The notes: a model not told the origin generated them from the sequence alone. A stretch of DNA of 64,000 nucleotides from Manihot esculenta (GCF_001659605.2 NC_035172.2:19655051-19719050); one strand, 5' to 3'; counted from the stretch's first letter, positions 24,291-36,800 are shown. Made by a program: numbers and translations.

Positions 24291-25515
24291 GTCACGCCCT
24301 AAATGACCACTCAAACCTCCTCCATGGATCTCACGAATTATTTTTTCCCGCAAAGAAGATTGAGGAATGCATAACCTGTTCTCCTTAAAAAGAAAGCCAT
24401 CATGTATCAAGAACCCATCAGTAGGTTGGTGAGTCTGGACTCTAGCCCATATATCAGTAAAATCACTATCTGTAGCATACAAATCCTTCAGGAATTCAAA
24501 ACCTACAACCTCCTGATTGACTGTAATCAACAGAGCAGCCCTCCTACTCAAAGCATCTGCCACCTTATTACTATGGCCAGCCTTATGTTTGATGACATAA
24601 TGAAAGGCTCCAAAGTAAGCTGCCCATCGAGCATGCATCTTATTCACATGTTTTTTAGTTTTAAAATGGATCAAAGATTGATGATCTGTGTGAATAATAA
24701 ACTCTCGCCCCATCAAATACTACTCCCAAGTTTTAAAAGCCCGGAATACTGCATATAGCTCTTGCTCATAAGTAGACCACTTCTTTCTAGCTTCATTCAG
24801 TTTTTCACTAAAGAAGGCAATAGGCCTTTTAGACTGTGACAACACTCCACCAATTCCAACTTCATAAGCATCAGATTCAACCTCAAACAGTTTATCAAAA
24901 TCGGGTAGAGCAAGAATAGGGATAGAAGTAAGCTTATCTTTAATCTCTTCAAAGCTCTTGTTGGCGGCTTCAGTCCATGCAAATTTTTGCACTCTCTCTT
25001 TCTTCAAGCAATTTGTGATAGGGACAACGATGCTGCTGAAATTTCTGATAAACCGTCGATAGAAAGTAGCAAGGCTATGAATGCTGCAAACTTCAGAAAT
25101 AGTTTTGGGGATGGGCCAATTTCGTATTGCTTCTACCTTCTTCTCATCAACATGTATCCCTTCTGCACTAACAATAAATCCTAGGAACAGAATGCGCTCT
25201 GTCATATAGATGCACTTCTTAAGATTAATAATCAGCTCACTTTCTTGCAAGGCTGTCATGACTTGACGGAGATGCTGTAGATGTTCTTCCTTACTGCGAC
25301 TAAATATCAAGATGTCATCAAAATAAACAACAACAAATTTGTGTAAGAAAGGACACAAAACCTGGTTCATGAGTCGCATAAAAGTGCTAGGTGCATTCGT
25401 TAAACCAAAGGGCATAACCAACTATTCATACAAGCTTTCCTTAGTCTTGAAGGCAGTCTTCCATTGATCTCCCTCCTTGATCCGAACTTGGTGATAGCCA
25501 CTTTAGATTGTTTCG
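24255..25515 (-). pseudogene. Reverse transcriptase-RNase H of the Reina-like element, broken
   Basis: RT starts at SGYHQVRIKEGDQWKTAFKT near 25510. A TAG near 25422 stands where TGG (Trp) is expected, in [25 protein letters not shown]. The catalytic motif is [20 protein letters not shown] near 25320. RNase H has [18 protein letters not shown] and, after a stop at 24720, FIIHTDHQSLIHFKTKK. The block ends at KVADALSRR and the start of the integrase zinc domain. Two stops and loss of the upstream RT fingers make it non-functional. Confidence 0.85.
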
Positions 25516-25552
25516 CAGAACCGAAAGGTAAGATAATAATCTTCTTTTAATT

Positions 25553-25800
25553 CTACATGAACATATATGAATTCTCCTTCCCCTTATACAAAGTATCAAC
25601 ATCGAATTGCCAAGGGTGACCTAGCAAAATGCCACAGCAATCCATATCCACAACATCACAATTAACAGGTTCAGTATAAGATTTACCGATCGAGATAGGC
25701 ACGCTGCAGATTCTGTTGACCTCAATTGTCGGACCTTCCTTAATCCATCCGACTTTGTATGGCGAAGGCTGAGGCTGTATAGGCAACTACAATTTCTCTA
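25553..25800 (-). pseudogene. Aspartic protease-RT linker of the Reina-like element
   Basis: Contains PYKVGWIKEGPTIEVNRICSVPISIGKSY followed by VDMDCCGILLGHPWQFD. The DMDxCxxLLGxPWQxD signature is common to Reina/CRM-type chromoviruses between protease and RT. The protease active-site segment further upstream is decayed; the text just before it (CENLIAKQLVEKL) is readable near 25800-25830. Confidence 0.72.
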
Positions 25801-26268
25801 CCAATTGCTTAGCTATCAGATTCTCACAACTACAGCTATCTATAATTAGCCTGCAAATTGCCTCTCCTACTCGACACTTTGCCTGGAAAATCTTCCTCCT
25901 TTGTGTCTCATCCTCCTATTTTGTTGAGCATAATATTTTCTTCACCATATAGGTGACCTCTCCATCTTCAGAACCAGCAATAGATCCATCATCGTCATCC
26001 ACTTTCTCGTCAGTTTCAACCACTTGCTCAACTATATTAACCTGTTGGCGGTCAGTATTAACTCCTTTACGTTCTGGATAATTATTTGATTGATGACAGG
26101 ATTGCCTGCAGTGGTAATATATGTCTCCCAATGGCTTCTGATAAGGATTGATTCTGCCTCCTTTGTCTGTTGTAGCGGTGACTGCCTTTCCCTTATTATC
26201 TCTCCTTTCTTCCATGGTATTCTGAGGGTTGCCAGAATTTACAACCTTAGAAGGTTGCCCGCTGTAAT
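25801..26268 (-). pseudogene. C-terminal gag of the Reina-like element
   Basis: Readable from NTMEERRDNKGKAVT to a degraded knuckle YYHCRQSCHQSNNYPERK, then an acidic stretch VETDEKVDDDDGSIAGSEDGEVTY typical of the gag-protease linker. The knuckle has lost its regular CCHC spacing. It is separated from the N-terminal half at 28547 by a solo LTR. Confidence 0.7.
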
Positions 26269-28546
26269 TGTAATACCCGGCTAGACTCCGGTATCGGAAT
26301 TCCTACCGTCCGGTGGAATCTCGGATGTCGAAAACCTCTAGAAGGGTAAAACTATGTTTTCATAAAACGTTTTAATGTATTTTATGGTTTTAAGCAAGAA
26401 AGGAAATGAGTTTTATATGAAAATAACCTTGGAGGAAGACCCAGGTTCGGCCACCGAATCTCAAGTTCGGCTACCGAACATGCATGCATTTTGGGAGTGC
26501 TTTAGGCCCCCGAAGACATGAGAGAGGGAAGTCCAGGTTCGGCCGCCAAACCTTATGTTCGGCCGCCGAACATGGCATGCATGCGGAGGCACGTTAGGCC
26601 CCCGAAAGTGGCCTGGCCAGCCACCTATAAAGGGGTCCCCATGTCCGAACGGGTGAGCTTTTCTTCCCGTTTTCGGCCAAGGTGAGTTCTCCACCGTCCC
26701 TCATCGATTTTGAGCTTCTTCCTTCGAATCTTCATGATTTTCTTATGAGTTTTCACTTGGTTTGAAGATATTTGAGCAAAAGAACAAGTTTTGAAGCGTG
26801 GAGACCAAAGAGTTGATTTCTCCCCATCTCCAAGCTAGGATCGTCTTTCCTCTCGATCTTCAAGAGGTAAGCTTAGATCCACCCTTCCTTGTATGTTTTA
26901 AATAAGTTTTATGAAGATCTATGGGGTAGAAATGCATGGTTAGGTTATTGTTGAAGTTTATGGGTTTAGGTTATGTTTTTGAGCAATGTGGGTTATTTGA
27001 TGTGTTTTGGTTGGGGTTTAAGTTAGTTTGAGACCCCTATGTGCTTGTTGGCTTGATTTTGCATGTTGTAGACTAAGTAAATGCATGATGAAATGGATTG
27101 GGAAGCATTTGTGCATGAAAGAGGTTGAGTTCTGCCATTTGGAAGAACTCAGGTTCGGCAGCCGAAGGAACTTTCGGCCGCCGAACCTGCCTGTGGAGGC
27201 AAGCCTTTGGCTGCCGAACCCTGTCCCCGAAAGTGGACTTTCGGCTCTAGAAGGGAGTTTCGGCCGCCGAAGGTGCCGCCGAACATGCATGAGTTTCGTC
27301 TCTGGAGGGAACCTTCGGCCGCCGAAAGTGCCGCCGAAGGTGCATGACTTTCGGCTCTGGAGGGACTTTCGGCCGCCGAACCTGCCGCCGAAAGTGCCCT
27401 GTTCAGCCTCCTTTTGCATGATTTATGTGATTGTTTTATGGTGTTTTAGGGGGTTTTTGGGGAGTATTTTAGAGTCATGTTCATGGATGTTTGGTCCCTC
27501 ATTTGAGTCCACCTGTGTAGGTTCGGACCCGAGGAACCGAGGACCTCAACAGTGAGATAACTGCTTAAGAGTCATTAGAGCTTCAGCCAGAGGTGAGTGG
27601 AATAACTCTTTACGTTTCAAAGCAAATAAATAAATTTTGAGCATGATACATGCATCACGTATGCCATGAGATATACTAGGTTGTTTGCATTAGAATTCAC
27701 AAATATGTTGCATTGCATAACTTGATGATGATGTGTATGGATGTTGAATGATCCTTTAGTCCTCATATGTTATGGAATGATGATGATATGGTATGGAAGA
27801 CCAGTGAGGCCCATTCTACGCCCCTGGCACTATGGAATGTTATGCTATGTTATGTTATGTTAAGAGAAAGACTAGTGAGGCCCATTCTACGCCCCTAGCA
27901 CGATTGGACTATGTAGAGGACTATTGGTGACAAGTTCATCCTTGATGTGATTTGTTTGTGCTGTGTTGCATTCCATGAAAGCATGAAATTTAAATTGAAT
28001 GATTGTTTATTCTGCTCACTGGGCTTTATAGTTCACCCCTCTCCCTTAAACCCCAGGTTTGCAGGTACAGGGTAGACCAGGAGGTCAGCAGGAGTAGAGT
28101 CATGTTATATGTAATAGCTAGTGTGGACATGAATATGATGTAATGTAAAAAGTATAGTATAGTAATGTAATGTAATGATGCTTATGGAAGTTTAGAGTTG
28201 TGCTTGATCATAGTATATTGTTAATCCCTTTGTTTACATGATCTTTCAAATGTAATGGTGTAATGATGTTTTAAGTAAGCCAAACTCACTATATGATATG
28301 TTACCCCATTGGGGCATCATGGAGGACTCCAATGTGGGGTTAATGATTATGTATATGATTAGTGCATGCACAGGTTGAGTTTGGTGAATGAATGAAAAGA
28401 AAAGTTCAAAATTTTTATGTATGTGTTGATCATGTATGGGATTAAACAGGTTTACAGGATGAATGTCAGGCTTGCTACAGGTCCCGGCGGCCTTAAGCCG
28501 ATCTGGATCCTATCTCCGGTAGCGGTCCGGTTTCCGGGTCATTACA
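26269..28546 (+). mobile_element. Chromo family solo LTR, target duplication GTAAT
   Basis: 2,278 bp, TGTAATACCC...GGTCATTACA, flanked by GTAAT at 26264-26268 and 28547-28551. It is collinear with the Chromo-2 3' LTR (13924-16163): same TATA region near 26623, same TTCGGnnnCCGAA clusters (about 26447-26570 and 27151-27390), and a related two-copy repeat near 27797-27900 (CAGTGAGGCCCATTCTACGC). No internal region is left, so it arose by LTR-LTR recombination after insertion into the gag of the Reina-like element. Confidence 0.95.
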
Positions 28547-29333
28547 GTAATTGCCTCTATACTGCTGCGTTCCTGTTGAACCATAATTTCTATAATTGAA
28601 ATTCTGGTTGTACTGCTGTCGTGGCTGCCAATCAACACGCTCTTCTGCCCCTTTTGCCATCTCAATAGCGTCTGCCAAGGTGAAAATCGCAGCTACTCCC
28701 ATCATACAACGAATTTCGTGATTCAGGCCCCTCTGATAATGAGCAACCTGTTGGGCTTCATTCTCACAGTTTTCACACCTTGCCTGCAACCTTAAAAGCT
28801 CCTCAGTATATTCATCCACCCTTTGGTTCCCCTGTACACAATCATGATATCGATTATACAAAACCTGAGCGTGATCGTTAGGCAAGAACTGTTGTTCAAA
28901 TATCTGCTTCATTAATACCCAGTTTCGTATGAGCTCCAGCCTCCTCCGATAGCGTTTATTTTGAATCAAATTCCACCAGGCTGCTGCACCCCCTTTTAAC
29001 TTATAGGTCACAATTGGAACCTTGCGCCCTCTTCCACATTCATAACTTCAAAGAAACGTTCAACATCTGCCAGCCAATCAAGAACAGATTCAATATCTAA
29101 CGAACTAGAAAAGTTTTGAAGGTCTACCTTGATCTTGTAACCTTCCTTATAATTCTGTTAGAGATTGTAGGCACAGGATTGGCGACCATAGGATTGGCGA
29201 CTGGTTAGGGGTGTGCGGCGGCGGCGGCAGGTTGGTGGATTCCCTGTTGCAGGGTCAGTTGTCCGATCATCTCCCTCAATTCTGCCAAAGATGCCTCAAT
29301 CGCTGCAAGTCGCGCCTCTTGGTTATCTGCCAT
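28547..29333 (-). pseudogene. N-terminal gag of the Reina-like element
   Basis: Starts with an ATG at 29333 (MADNQEARLAAIEASLAELR, a coiled-coil-like start usual for this gag). It meets stops and frame changes between 29020 and 29230, then reads MTYKLKGGAAAWWNLIQNKR ... FLPNDHAQVLYNRYHDCVQGNQRVDEYTEELLRLQARC, the retrotransposon gag capsid (KGxAxxWW and V-x-E-Y-T-x-E signatures). It ends at the solo LTR. Confidence 0.8.
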
Positions 29334-29344
29334 GGTCGAACTTT

Positions 29345-29356
29345 GCTCTAATACCA
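29345..29356 (-). other. Primer binding site of the Reina-like element
   Basis: The minus strand reads TGGTATTAGAGC, one base from the tRNA-iMet type TGGTATCAGAGC, three bases from the 5' LTR end. Confidence 0.75.
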
Positions 29357-29359
29357 ATA

Positions 29360-29781
29360 TAATAAAGGACTATTCAGACTCCGTCAGGAGTTTTAACCAA
29401 TATCGTTTGGCTAAGATGAAATAAGAGAAAAAATAGGTTAGAAGACTAAAAGTCTTATTGAAATTCCTCAAAGATTGAAAAGTGAGTTTCTAATAGTCAA
29501 GGGAGGCTATTTATAATAGAAATAAAACCCTAATATGCAAAATTATGAAAATACCCAAAATATCCAAAAAAATAATTAAAATGCAAAATTGACCTCCTAA
29601 ACGATAGAATTTTCATATTGAACTTTGTGACAGGCCAACGGCCCTCATCACAGTTTTGAAAGTCGTGCGTCTCGAAATTCTCTTTTCAAAAAGCTATCGT
29701 GGGTCTCTATCGAATGTCAGCAGCAAAAATTAGGTCTGGTCCAAGTCTGCCGTAAAATCCAAGGCTAATTGCTCAATATCA
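29360..29781 (-). repeat. 5' LTR of the Reina-like element
   Basis: 422 bp, pair of 22867-23288. The terminal TG of the left copy reads TA here, a decayed end. It is followed by the AAATC duplication. Confidence 0.9.
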
Positions 29782-29786
29782 AAATC

Positions 29787-30040
29787 TTAACGATCTAAAT
29801 ATTTATAAGCTCTAAGAGTGTTCACGAGACTACTCATGAACTCAGATACGAGCTGAGCTCTCAAATCTTAATAAATTGAACATTATGGAGCTCAAATTTA
29901 GCTTGTTTACTAAACCAGTCTAAAGTTTAAGTTTGAAATTGACTCATTTAAAAATCAAGTCGAGCTCGGTCGAGTTTTTATCTAGACAAATTTCGAATAA
30001 CTCACGAACAAATTGATTTATTTGCACTCATACCGAATAA
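29787..30040. repeat. Right half of the dispersed repeat split by the Reina-like element
   Basis: Continues the repeat at 22575-22866. Contains GAGCTCGGTCGAGTTTTTATC and ends near GCACTCATACCG. Confidence 0.4.
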
Positions 30041-33000
30041 GAAAGGATTTCGCCTCCCTTTGCTCCACGTCTTTGCCCATTGACGTGTGAAGATGGCTCC
30101 ATCCCTTGTCTATTTACAGGGAAGGAGCTCTTCCTTTCTCAATGGCTATAAATGAATCATTAAATAACTCCATTCATTACTCGTTAACATCGTAGCTACC
30201 TCTCTCTCTCTTTTTTTTTTTTTTTTTTTTAACAAATCATAAATATTTCATCATAAATTTTATGGGACTTACATATTGGAGGGACCTGCTTAACAAGTTT
30301 AAAGGGCCTTAGAGATTCTATGTTCTTGACCGAAGTACGTTTATGAAAACTAAAGAGAGAGAACTCTCTCTCTTAGAAAAAAAAAAAAAAAAAAAACTAA
30401 AAAGAGAATATGGCTTTCTATGTATATATTTAATTTGATGGTGCAAATGTGAAGAACAATAGATAGAAAGGTAATTTACATGGCGTCCCTAGGATTTCTT
30501 AGAATCACAGTTTAGTGCTTGCTTTTCAATAGTAAATAATTCAATCCCTAAGTTTTTACTCTATTAAATATTAAAATTATAAGATTGAAAATGATTATAA
30601 ATATTAAAATTATAAGGAATAAATTAAAAAATTAAAATTTAAGTAACGAAATTGTTATATGTAATTGAAAATCTTATTAAGATTATTTTATAAAAAAGAC
30701 AAATGACCTCTTTAAATTTTTAAAAATTTTATCAAAAGTGATTTAACACTCCATCAAATAAAATGGTCCATTTAATTCTTTAAACTATTAAAAATAACAC
30801 AAAAAAAAATCTAAATTTAATACCATTAAATTTTTATAAAAAAATAATAAAACTCTTAATAAATATTATGATAATAATTTAAACTCTTGAATAAATAATT
30901 TTAATATTATATTTTAATAATTTAGTTTATAAATAGTTTATGTTAAGAATAATTTTATAAAATTTTTAAAATAAATAAAGTATTATTTAAAAGTTTTAAA
31001 ATAATTAAAATTAAAATTTAATAAACAATAAATTAAAAGATCCTTTATATCAATTAAAATCATAAATATTTTTATATTTTTTTTCTTAATAATTAAAGGT
31101 CAAACTTTAATATTAAAAAATTTTTAATATATTTTTAAGAATATACAACTATTACAATATTTTATATGTAATAAAAAAAATAATAATAAAATATATTTTT
31201 TTGAACTAAAAATTGAGAATTAGAGGAGTAAAATCTGAAATGTCTGTGTGAGTCCAATAATAATTTTAAAAATTTTTTTATATAAATATAGAATATAAAT
31301 AATAGTGTAAATTAATTGATAAAATATCTTATAATTTTTTATTAGCATTGAATGAGTTTTAGTAATTTTTATATTTTTATAATTTCTATAGTTAAATTTT
31401 ATTATGGAAATATTAATTAATTTTTTACAAATTAATTTTTAATATATTTTTATGGTTTATATTATTTATCTTATATACGTAATATTATCTATAATTATAA
31501 TAGTATTTACATATTTTAATAACACATATAAATTTTTAAATGAGATATTAATATTAAAATTAGTGTTTAATTAAAAGATATATAAAAGGTAATTTAATTT
31601 TTTTAAGTGAATTACTCTTTTATATTTTATAATAATTTTAAATTTGCACTCACGTATTTAAATATATATAAAATAGGTGGATTTTCCTTTGGTATTAACA
31701 ATATAACATTTTATTTGAATATAATGTTGTCATGTCTTACGGAGTTTTTTTTTTAAATTATTATTTTTAATAACTAATTCTCAAAATTATAAGGTTTTCT
31801 TATTAATTTTTCAATTTAAAACTATTGTCTTCTTTGTTTCACAAAATATAAAAATTTAAATATACTTTTTCCTTTAATATTTTTCCTTTTTCTATGGTTT
31901 TACTATTAAAAACATACATGTTTTCCTATGGTTTTACTATTAAAAAAAATTAATTGAATTAAAATAATAATATATTTCATACTTATTTTTTAAATAATAA
32001 GAATAATAATGTAAGGTCTAATTAATAACACAAAAGTTTATATACAATAAAAATATTTGGTCTTACAATTTATTCAAAAATCACTATTAAAAATATTAAA
32101 TAAAATTTAAAAAGTCTTATTTCATGTTGCATATTAAAATTTTAAATAATAACTCGTAAAAAGAAAAAAACACAAATTGCAAAATTCCAAATGAAAATAG
32201 AGAAAACTGAATTATTGAAATGAATTGTTTATAAATATTTAATTCAATTTAATTTGGGTTTTTAATTGAAAATGATTCAGCTTGATTTTTTTTAATATTT
32301 AATAAATTAGATTTTTTAAAAACGACTTGCCAGGTGATTTTCTTTGAATTGGAGTCGGATTACCATTTCCTGCCCAAGTCTGGGCTTTTTCATTAACCAA
32401 GTTGGTCCATGGGCCTATTAACTGATCTGAATAAGTCTCAATAAATTTGAATCTTTTACCATTTTAAACTAAATTTTACATAAAAATATAGTCTCTTTGT
32501 TTTAATTATTTTATTATAAGGAAATAAATAGCACTTTAGCTAAATTTATAATATAAAATATATAATTTTATAAAGTTTAATTTATTTTATAATAAAGAAA
32601 CTGACTTTATTTTAAATCAAATAATAGTATAAACTCTCTAAAAATAAATATAAATAAATTTTGCAGAAAATAGTTTAAATACAATTTATATATTTATTAT
32701 TTATTCATGTACATACTAAACTCACAATTATATAAAATTAAATTTATATTAAATACAAAATATTCCACATTTATTTCTGTAATTTTCTGAGCAAATAATC
32801 ACCATGAACTGCAAAGTCTGCCAAATCAAAAGAAGTGGTAACTAAATCCCATGAAAAAATAAGAAGAAATTTTAGCTGTTGGTCTTTATGTGACTGCCAT
32901 TGACTGGGGCTTTCATTTTCATAGGCCACTTACCTTAATAAGGCGCGCCCTATGTCCAATGCTGAAATTATTTTATAGAAATTCGAATTTGTTTGATATA

Positions 33001-33391
33001 TTTAATATTTAAAATCACTTTAAATTATATTAAAATTTACTTTAAATTACCTTAAAGGACACCCAATCCATTTAAATTTATAAATTTTAGTTTAATAATT
33101 TACATTAAATGCAATTTAAAAGATTAGTTTACATCTTAAAATTTTAGTAATTAAATAAAGTACTAAATTATAGCTATTTAATATGAGTAAAAATTACAAA
33201 CTTAATAAAATATTAATGGTGTATATACTATTTTATTATTTTAATATTTAATATTTAAATTAAATTATTTATATAATTTAAATTTGACTCTCTCTTAATT
33301 ATTAAATAATTACTAATAATATTATAAAATAATTATATAATTTAATTAATTATTAAAAATTTCTAACAATATCATTTAATTAGTTATTTAT

Positions 33392-33431
<40 letters not shown>

Positions 33432-33869
33432 CTATAAATATATTAGTCACTTTATAATTTTTAATTATAGTAAATTATATATTATTAATATAATATATTT
33501 TTATATATTAATCATATATATTCATTAAAAATATATAATTAATAATTATATATAAAATAATATAATATTTTTACTCAGAATTATGTAGAAAATATATTAA
33601 TATTGATATTATTATTGTTTAAATGTTAATATTATTATTTTGATATTAGTTGTTTAGTATTTTAAAATAAGTGTAAAAATATTATAATTTTATTTATAAA
33701 AATTAAATTTAAATTGAAATTAAAATTAAAATTAAAATTAATATTAAAAAGAATCAAAATAAGAATTGAAATCAAACTTGAAATTGTACTTAAATTATTT
33801 AAAATCGTACTAAAATTTAGTTTTAAATATAATTTTTAAAAATTAAAAATTAGAGATTTTATTTCGATT
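30041..33869. other. AT-rich intergenic DNA without recognisable genes
   Basis: Very AT-rich with stops in every frame. Twenty-base T and A runs at 30211-30230 and 30377-30396 are 147 bp apart in inverted orientation. Two short stretches of ordinary base composition (32325-32460 and 32785-32965) could be remnants of something, but show no motif. A TA microsatellite is listed separately. Confidence 0.6.
33399..33428. repeat. (TA)n microsatellite
   Basis: About 15 uninterrupted AT dinucleotides in AT-rich surroundings. Confidence 0.9.
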
Positions 33870-34198
33870 TTAATTTTTAGCGAGAATCGCATCAAAACCG
33901 GCATCAATCAATACAAATATAGACATACAAGTAAGCCAATTACAAGACATAGAATGAGCAAAAGCCAGTTTCGCCAAACAATGCGTTGCAGCTTTAAAAT
34001 GTCTCCTTATGTGGACAAACTTTGACTGTTGTAAACTTTGTATCTTAACTTTGATAGTTTCGTCAAGACACGTTTGTTCCAAGGTACTTCTTTATATTGA
34101 GATGGGGTTGAAAGCAGACCTTTTATGGCTTTGCTAAGAATCTCTGAATTTGACTCAAAGATGATATTTTCCAACCTTCTATCTTTTGCTAAAGATAC
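33870..34198 (-). pseudogene. LINE-type RNase H remnant
   Basis: The minus strand reads LAKDRRLENIIFESNSEIL from about 34195, matching the A-x-x-x-G-...-V-x-V-E-S-D-S pattern of the RNase H domain in plant non-LTR elements (RVT_3 type). It ends with the HIRRHFKAATHCLAKLAF segment (R-x-x-N-x-x-A-H-x-L-A-K in intact copies) at 33940-34010. It is short, unattached to an RT, and probably a decayed 3' end of a LINE. Confidence 0.5.
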
Positions 34199-35473
34199 CG
34201 GTTGCCAAGGAACGTTCTTAGAATTTTTTATTCATACAACTGTTAATTGCATTAAGAAATAAAAAGATCTAATTCTAGCTAACAAAATATATAGTGATCT
34301 TGAACTAGATTATGCAATTTCCTTAGTTTTTATACCAAGAGTTACTTGTGTTTGAATAATTCAAGCAATTACGGACTTAAACTATCCAAACTAACAAATT
34401 ATCACTTTACAATCAAGAATCAATGGGCCCTATTGATCTAAACAGCAAGGTAACAATAGAATTAAGCATGAAGTTACATAAATATTAGTAAATAAAAGAT
34501 GAACATATTAGATTTAGATTTAGATTTCCCAATCCATTTAACAAACTGAAATTTCACCAATCCTTCAGCTAGAAATTAGAGTTTTAGCCACTTATGACTG
34601 AAACTAACATTGAATTAAAGAAAGAAAATAAAGAAAAGTAAACTTGGACTGCTAGGGCAGCTTCGGCTAGCTGCTGTGATTGCTGTCCCTCTTCGGTTTC
34701 TCCTTTCTCTAATGTCTCCTTTGACTATTGGAAGGCTATGTATTTATAGCTAAATGGAAACCATAGGTCAGCCCTTGATTGGATGGAATTCTTCTCCAAT
34801 TGGGACTTTCATTCCTTTTGAAATTGTGTTTCTGTGCACTTAGGGGGATGTCGGCGACTAGGGTTGCTATTGAGGGGTGTTTGATAAGTTGCTGATGTGT
34901 CTTGATGTGATTGAGATAGGTTAGAACTCTGAAAATTTGAATTTTTTGCTTTTCCCGTGTTTCTGCTGCTTTCTACTGAAAAACTATTTGACTAACTGTT
35001 TGATCAAACAGCCAGTTTTGGGCTATTTCTGCACTGTTGAAAAACTGTTTGATCTGTTGTTTGATCAAACAGTCGGGCAAACAACAACTCTACACTATTC
35101 TTTTCCTTCTCATTTCCTGCTATGAAGTCTGTTTGACCAGCTGTTTGAATAAATAGTAGGTCAAACAGCAAGACACTTCATTTCCGGAAGGTTGTTTGAG
35201 CTGTTGTTTGATCAAACAGCTTTTGACACCCCAACTTGTCTTCTTAGCTTTTCTTCTATTCAATTGAATTGCTTCCTTAGCCATTTCTTGAGGGTAGTTT
35301 GACCAAGTATCTTTGTCCAAACAATATTTTGAGGGTTTTTAGGTCATTTTTCACCAACATTACATTTTCCACCATTTTATGCAAAACAAGATCAAAACCA
35401 TAAAATTAGGTAGAAAATATGTAATATATCATAAATAATAACATGAAAAATGTGCCTAAATTTGGTTCGATCA
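34199..35473 (-). repeat. Athila-like LTR fragment E
   Basis: Homologous to LTR copies D, A and B (TTGCCAAGGAACGTTC at the left, AACCATAAAATTAGG and GTTCGATCA at the right). Left-truncated. It contains TGTTTGATCAAACA palindromes at 34996-35011, near 35057 and at 35204-35219. It sits directly upstream of the tandem peptide-gene units. Confidence 0.75.
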
Positions 35474-36201
35474 AAGTTCTACTTCCTCTCGAATACCAAG
35501 TGCATCAAGTGTCTCAAGCTTATAAATATTTAATAAGGTCGATTACGATCACACCCAGAATCAAACAAATAAAGTAAACCAACTTTATATATAGAATATT
35601 AACCGATAAAGTAAATTATACAAATAGTTAAGAAAGAAAGATTATAGCACTCCTACTTTAAATTTAAGCATATATATAGATATATATAATATGAATGAGA
35701 TATTTCAAATACCGTGATAAATGATGGAGAAATATATTTAAACAAATTTTATCCAGGCTTGAATATCCAAAATATTATCCACATTAAAGTGCACATAATT
35801 TGTTGAGCGTCAACAATATTATTGTGTTGGACAAATGACACTCAAATATTATTCATAATATAACTGTTTGGTGTATAATGAGCTAGAATTTTTATATCAA
35901 CTCTTCTCAAAAAATTATTATGAACCACTTAAATTTTTATAATAGGAACATTATTTACATCATTAAGAAATATGGATTATAAAGAGCACATATGAGTTAA
36001 AAAAAAAAAAAAAAAAAAAACACTAGAATACTACATTGAAGGGTGAGTCTCTAGGTGTTTTAGAATGATGCATTGTTGATAATTTTAGTTAAGATTTTAA
36101 AAGTAAGTACCGAGTCATATGAAAAATAAATAAGTAAGATTAGCTCTTTGAGCCTCCTTAAATCATGGAATTTAACTTCCAAATCTTAACATCAAGAGAA
36201 G

Positions 36202-36209
36202 TATAAAAG
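36202..36209 (+). promoter_or_regulatory. TATA box of peptide gene 1
   Basis: TATAAAAG in GAAGTATAAAAGGTTC, 85 bp before the ATG. The spacing is the same in all three copies, which implies a 5' leader of about 50-55 bases. Confidence 0.75.
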
Positions 36210-36286
36210 GTTCAAAGTTCGGTATGTTTATTCATACAGAGAAAACAAAAAGAAAAAAAAATAAAATCCATAGTTGAGTTTACAAG

Positions 36287-36502
36287 ATGAAGAAATTTGG
36301 GCTTTTCGTATGTTGCATTTCACTATTGATTATATTTTCCTTATTTTCTGTTTCAAATGCTCAAGAAAAGGAGAAAGAAGAGGCCTCTGCTCCCGGTGGA
36401 GAGGCCTCTGCTCCTGGTCCTGGCGGAGAAGCCTCTGCTCCCAACGGTAAAGAAGCCTCCGCTCCTAGCGGAAAAGAAGCCGAGAAAAAAAAGAAAAAGT
36501 AG
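36287..36502 (+). CDS. Secreted EASAP-repeat peptide, copy 1
   Basis: 71 residues, single exon, not recognised. Residues 1-25 form a clear signal peptide: a KK start, a hydrophobic core rich in Leu, Ile and Phe, and cleavage predicted after SNA. The mature part (about 46 residues) has an acidic start (QEKEKEE), four EASAP blocks at 32-36, 39-43, 48-52 and 56-60 separated by GG, GPGG and NGK/SGK linkers, and a C-terminal run of five Lys. It has no Cys, no second membrane segment and no GPI signal. SAP/APG contexts are possible sites of proline hydroxylation and arabinogalactan addition, as in small hydroxyproline-rich peptides (inference). The start has A at -3 and follows a TATA box by 85 bp. 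It differs from copies 2 and 3 by Asn for Ser at residue 53. Likely extracellular; peptide signal, wall peptide or antimicrobial role are all open. Confidence 0.8.
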   Translation: MKKFGLFVCCISLLIIFSLFSVSNAQEKEKEEASAPGGEASAPGPGGEASAPNGKEASAPSGKEAEKKKKK

Positions 36503-36581
36503 ATATTTTCAAGATTCTTGCATGCAATCGTTGTATGCGGCGAGAAATAAGTTAAAGAAAGATTTAATTACTAGATTTCCA

Positions 36582-36591
36582 AATAAATAAA
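36582..36591 (+). terminator. Polyadenylation signal, peptide gene 1
   Basis: Overlapping AATAAATAAA about 80 bp after the stop, conserved in all three copies. Confidence 0.55.
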
Positions 36592-36800
36592 ATTTTGATA
36601 TTTACAATATTCTCATATGTAGTTGTTTCATTCAGTGAGAATTAAGTTAAAGAAGAAAGTTAATTGTTGGACTTCCAAATAAGTAAATGAATCTTAACCT
36701 CTATCTTGAAGAAACCTTGAAACAAGTTATACCGTTATAAAACTTACTTTTATAGTGCTCATCAAAATTTATTTATTTTTAAATCAAACATATTTAAAGT

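Larger units (their letters stand above)
22867..29781 (-). mobile_element. Old chromovirus, Reina/CRM-like, full length
   Basis: Both LTRs are 422 bp (22867-23288 and 29360-29781), flanked by a perfect 5-bp duplication AAATC at 22862-22866 and 29782-29786. Minus-strand order is LTR, PBS, gag, protease, RT, RNase H, integrase, LTR. Without the solo LTR inserted at 26269-28546 the element is about 4.6 kb. The LTRs differ at many positions and all reading frames are broken, so the insertion is old. RT ([12 protein letters not shown]) and integrase ([29 protein letters not shown]) resemble Reina/CRM/Galadriel chromoviruses. Confidence 0.9.

Noticed and set aside
30196..30400. T20 and A20 runs as a MITE or hairpin
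   Set aside because: Only the homopolymers are complementary; the flanking CT/GA sequences do not continue the inverted repeat.
36357..36590. 77-codon alternative frame conserved in all three peptide-gene copies (also 40717 and 45106)
   Set aside because: It overlaps the 71-codon gene in another frame. Its Lys/Pro/Leu repeats are the shifted reading of the EASAP codons, and it has no start context or signal peptide of its own.
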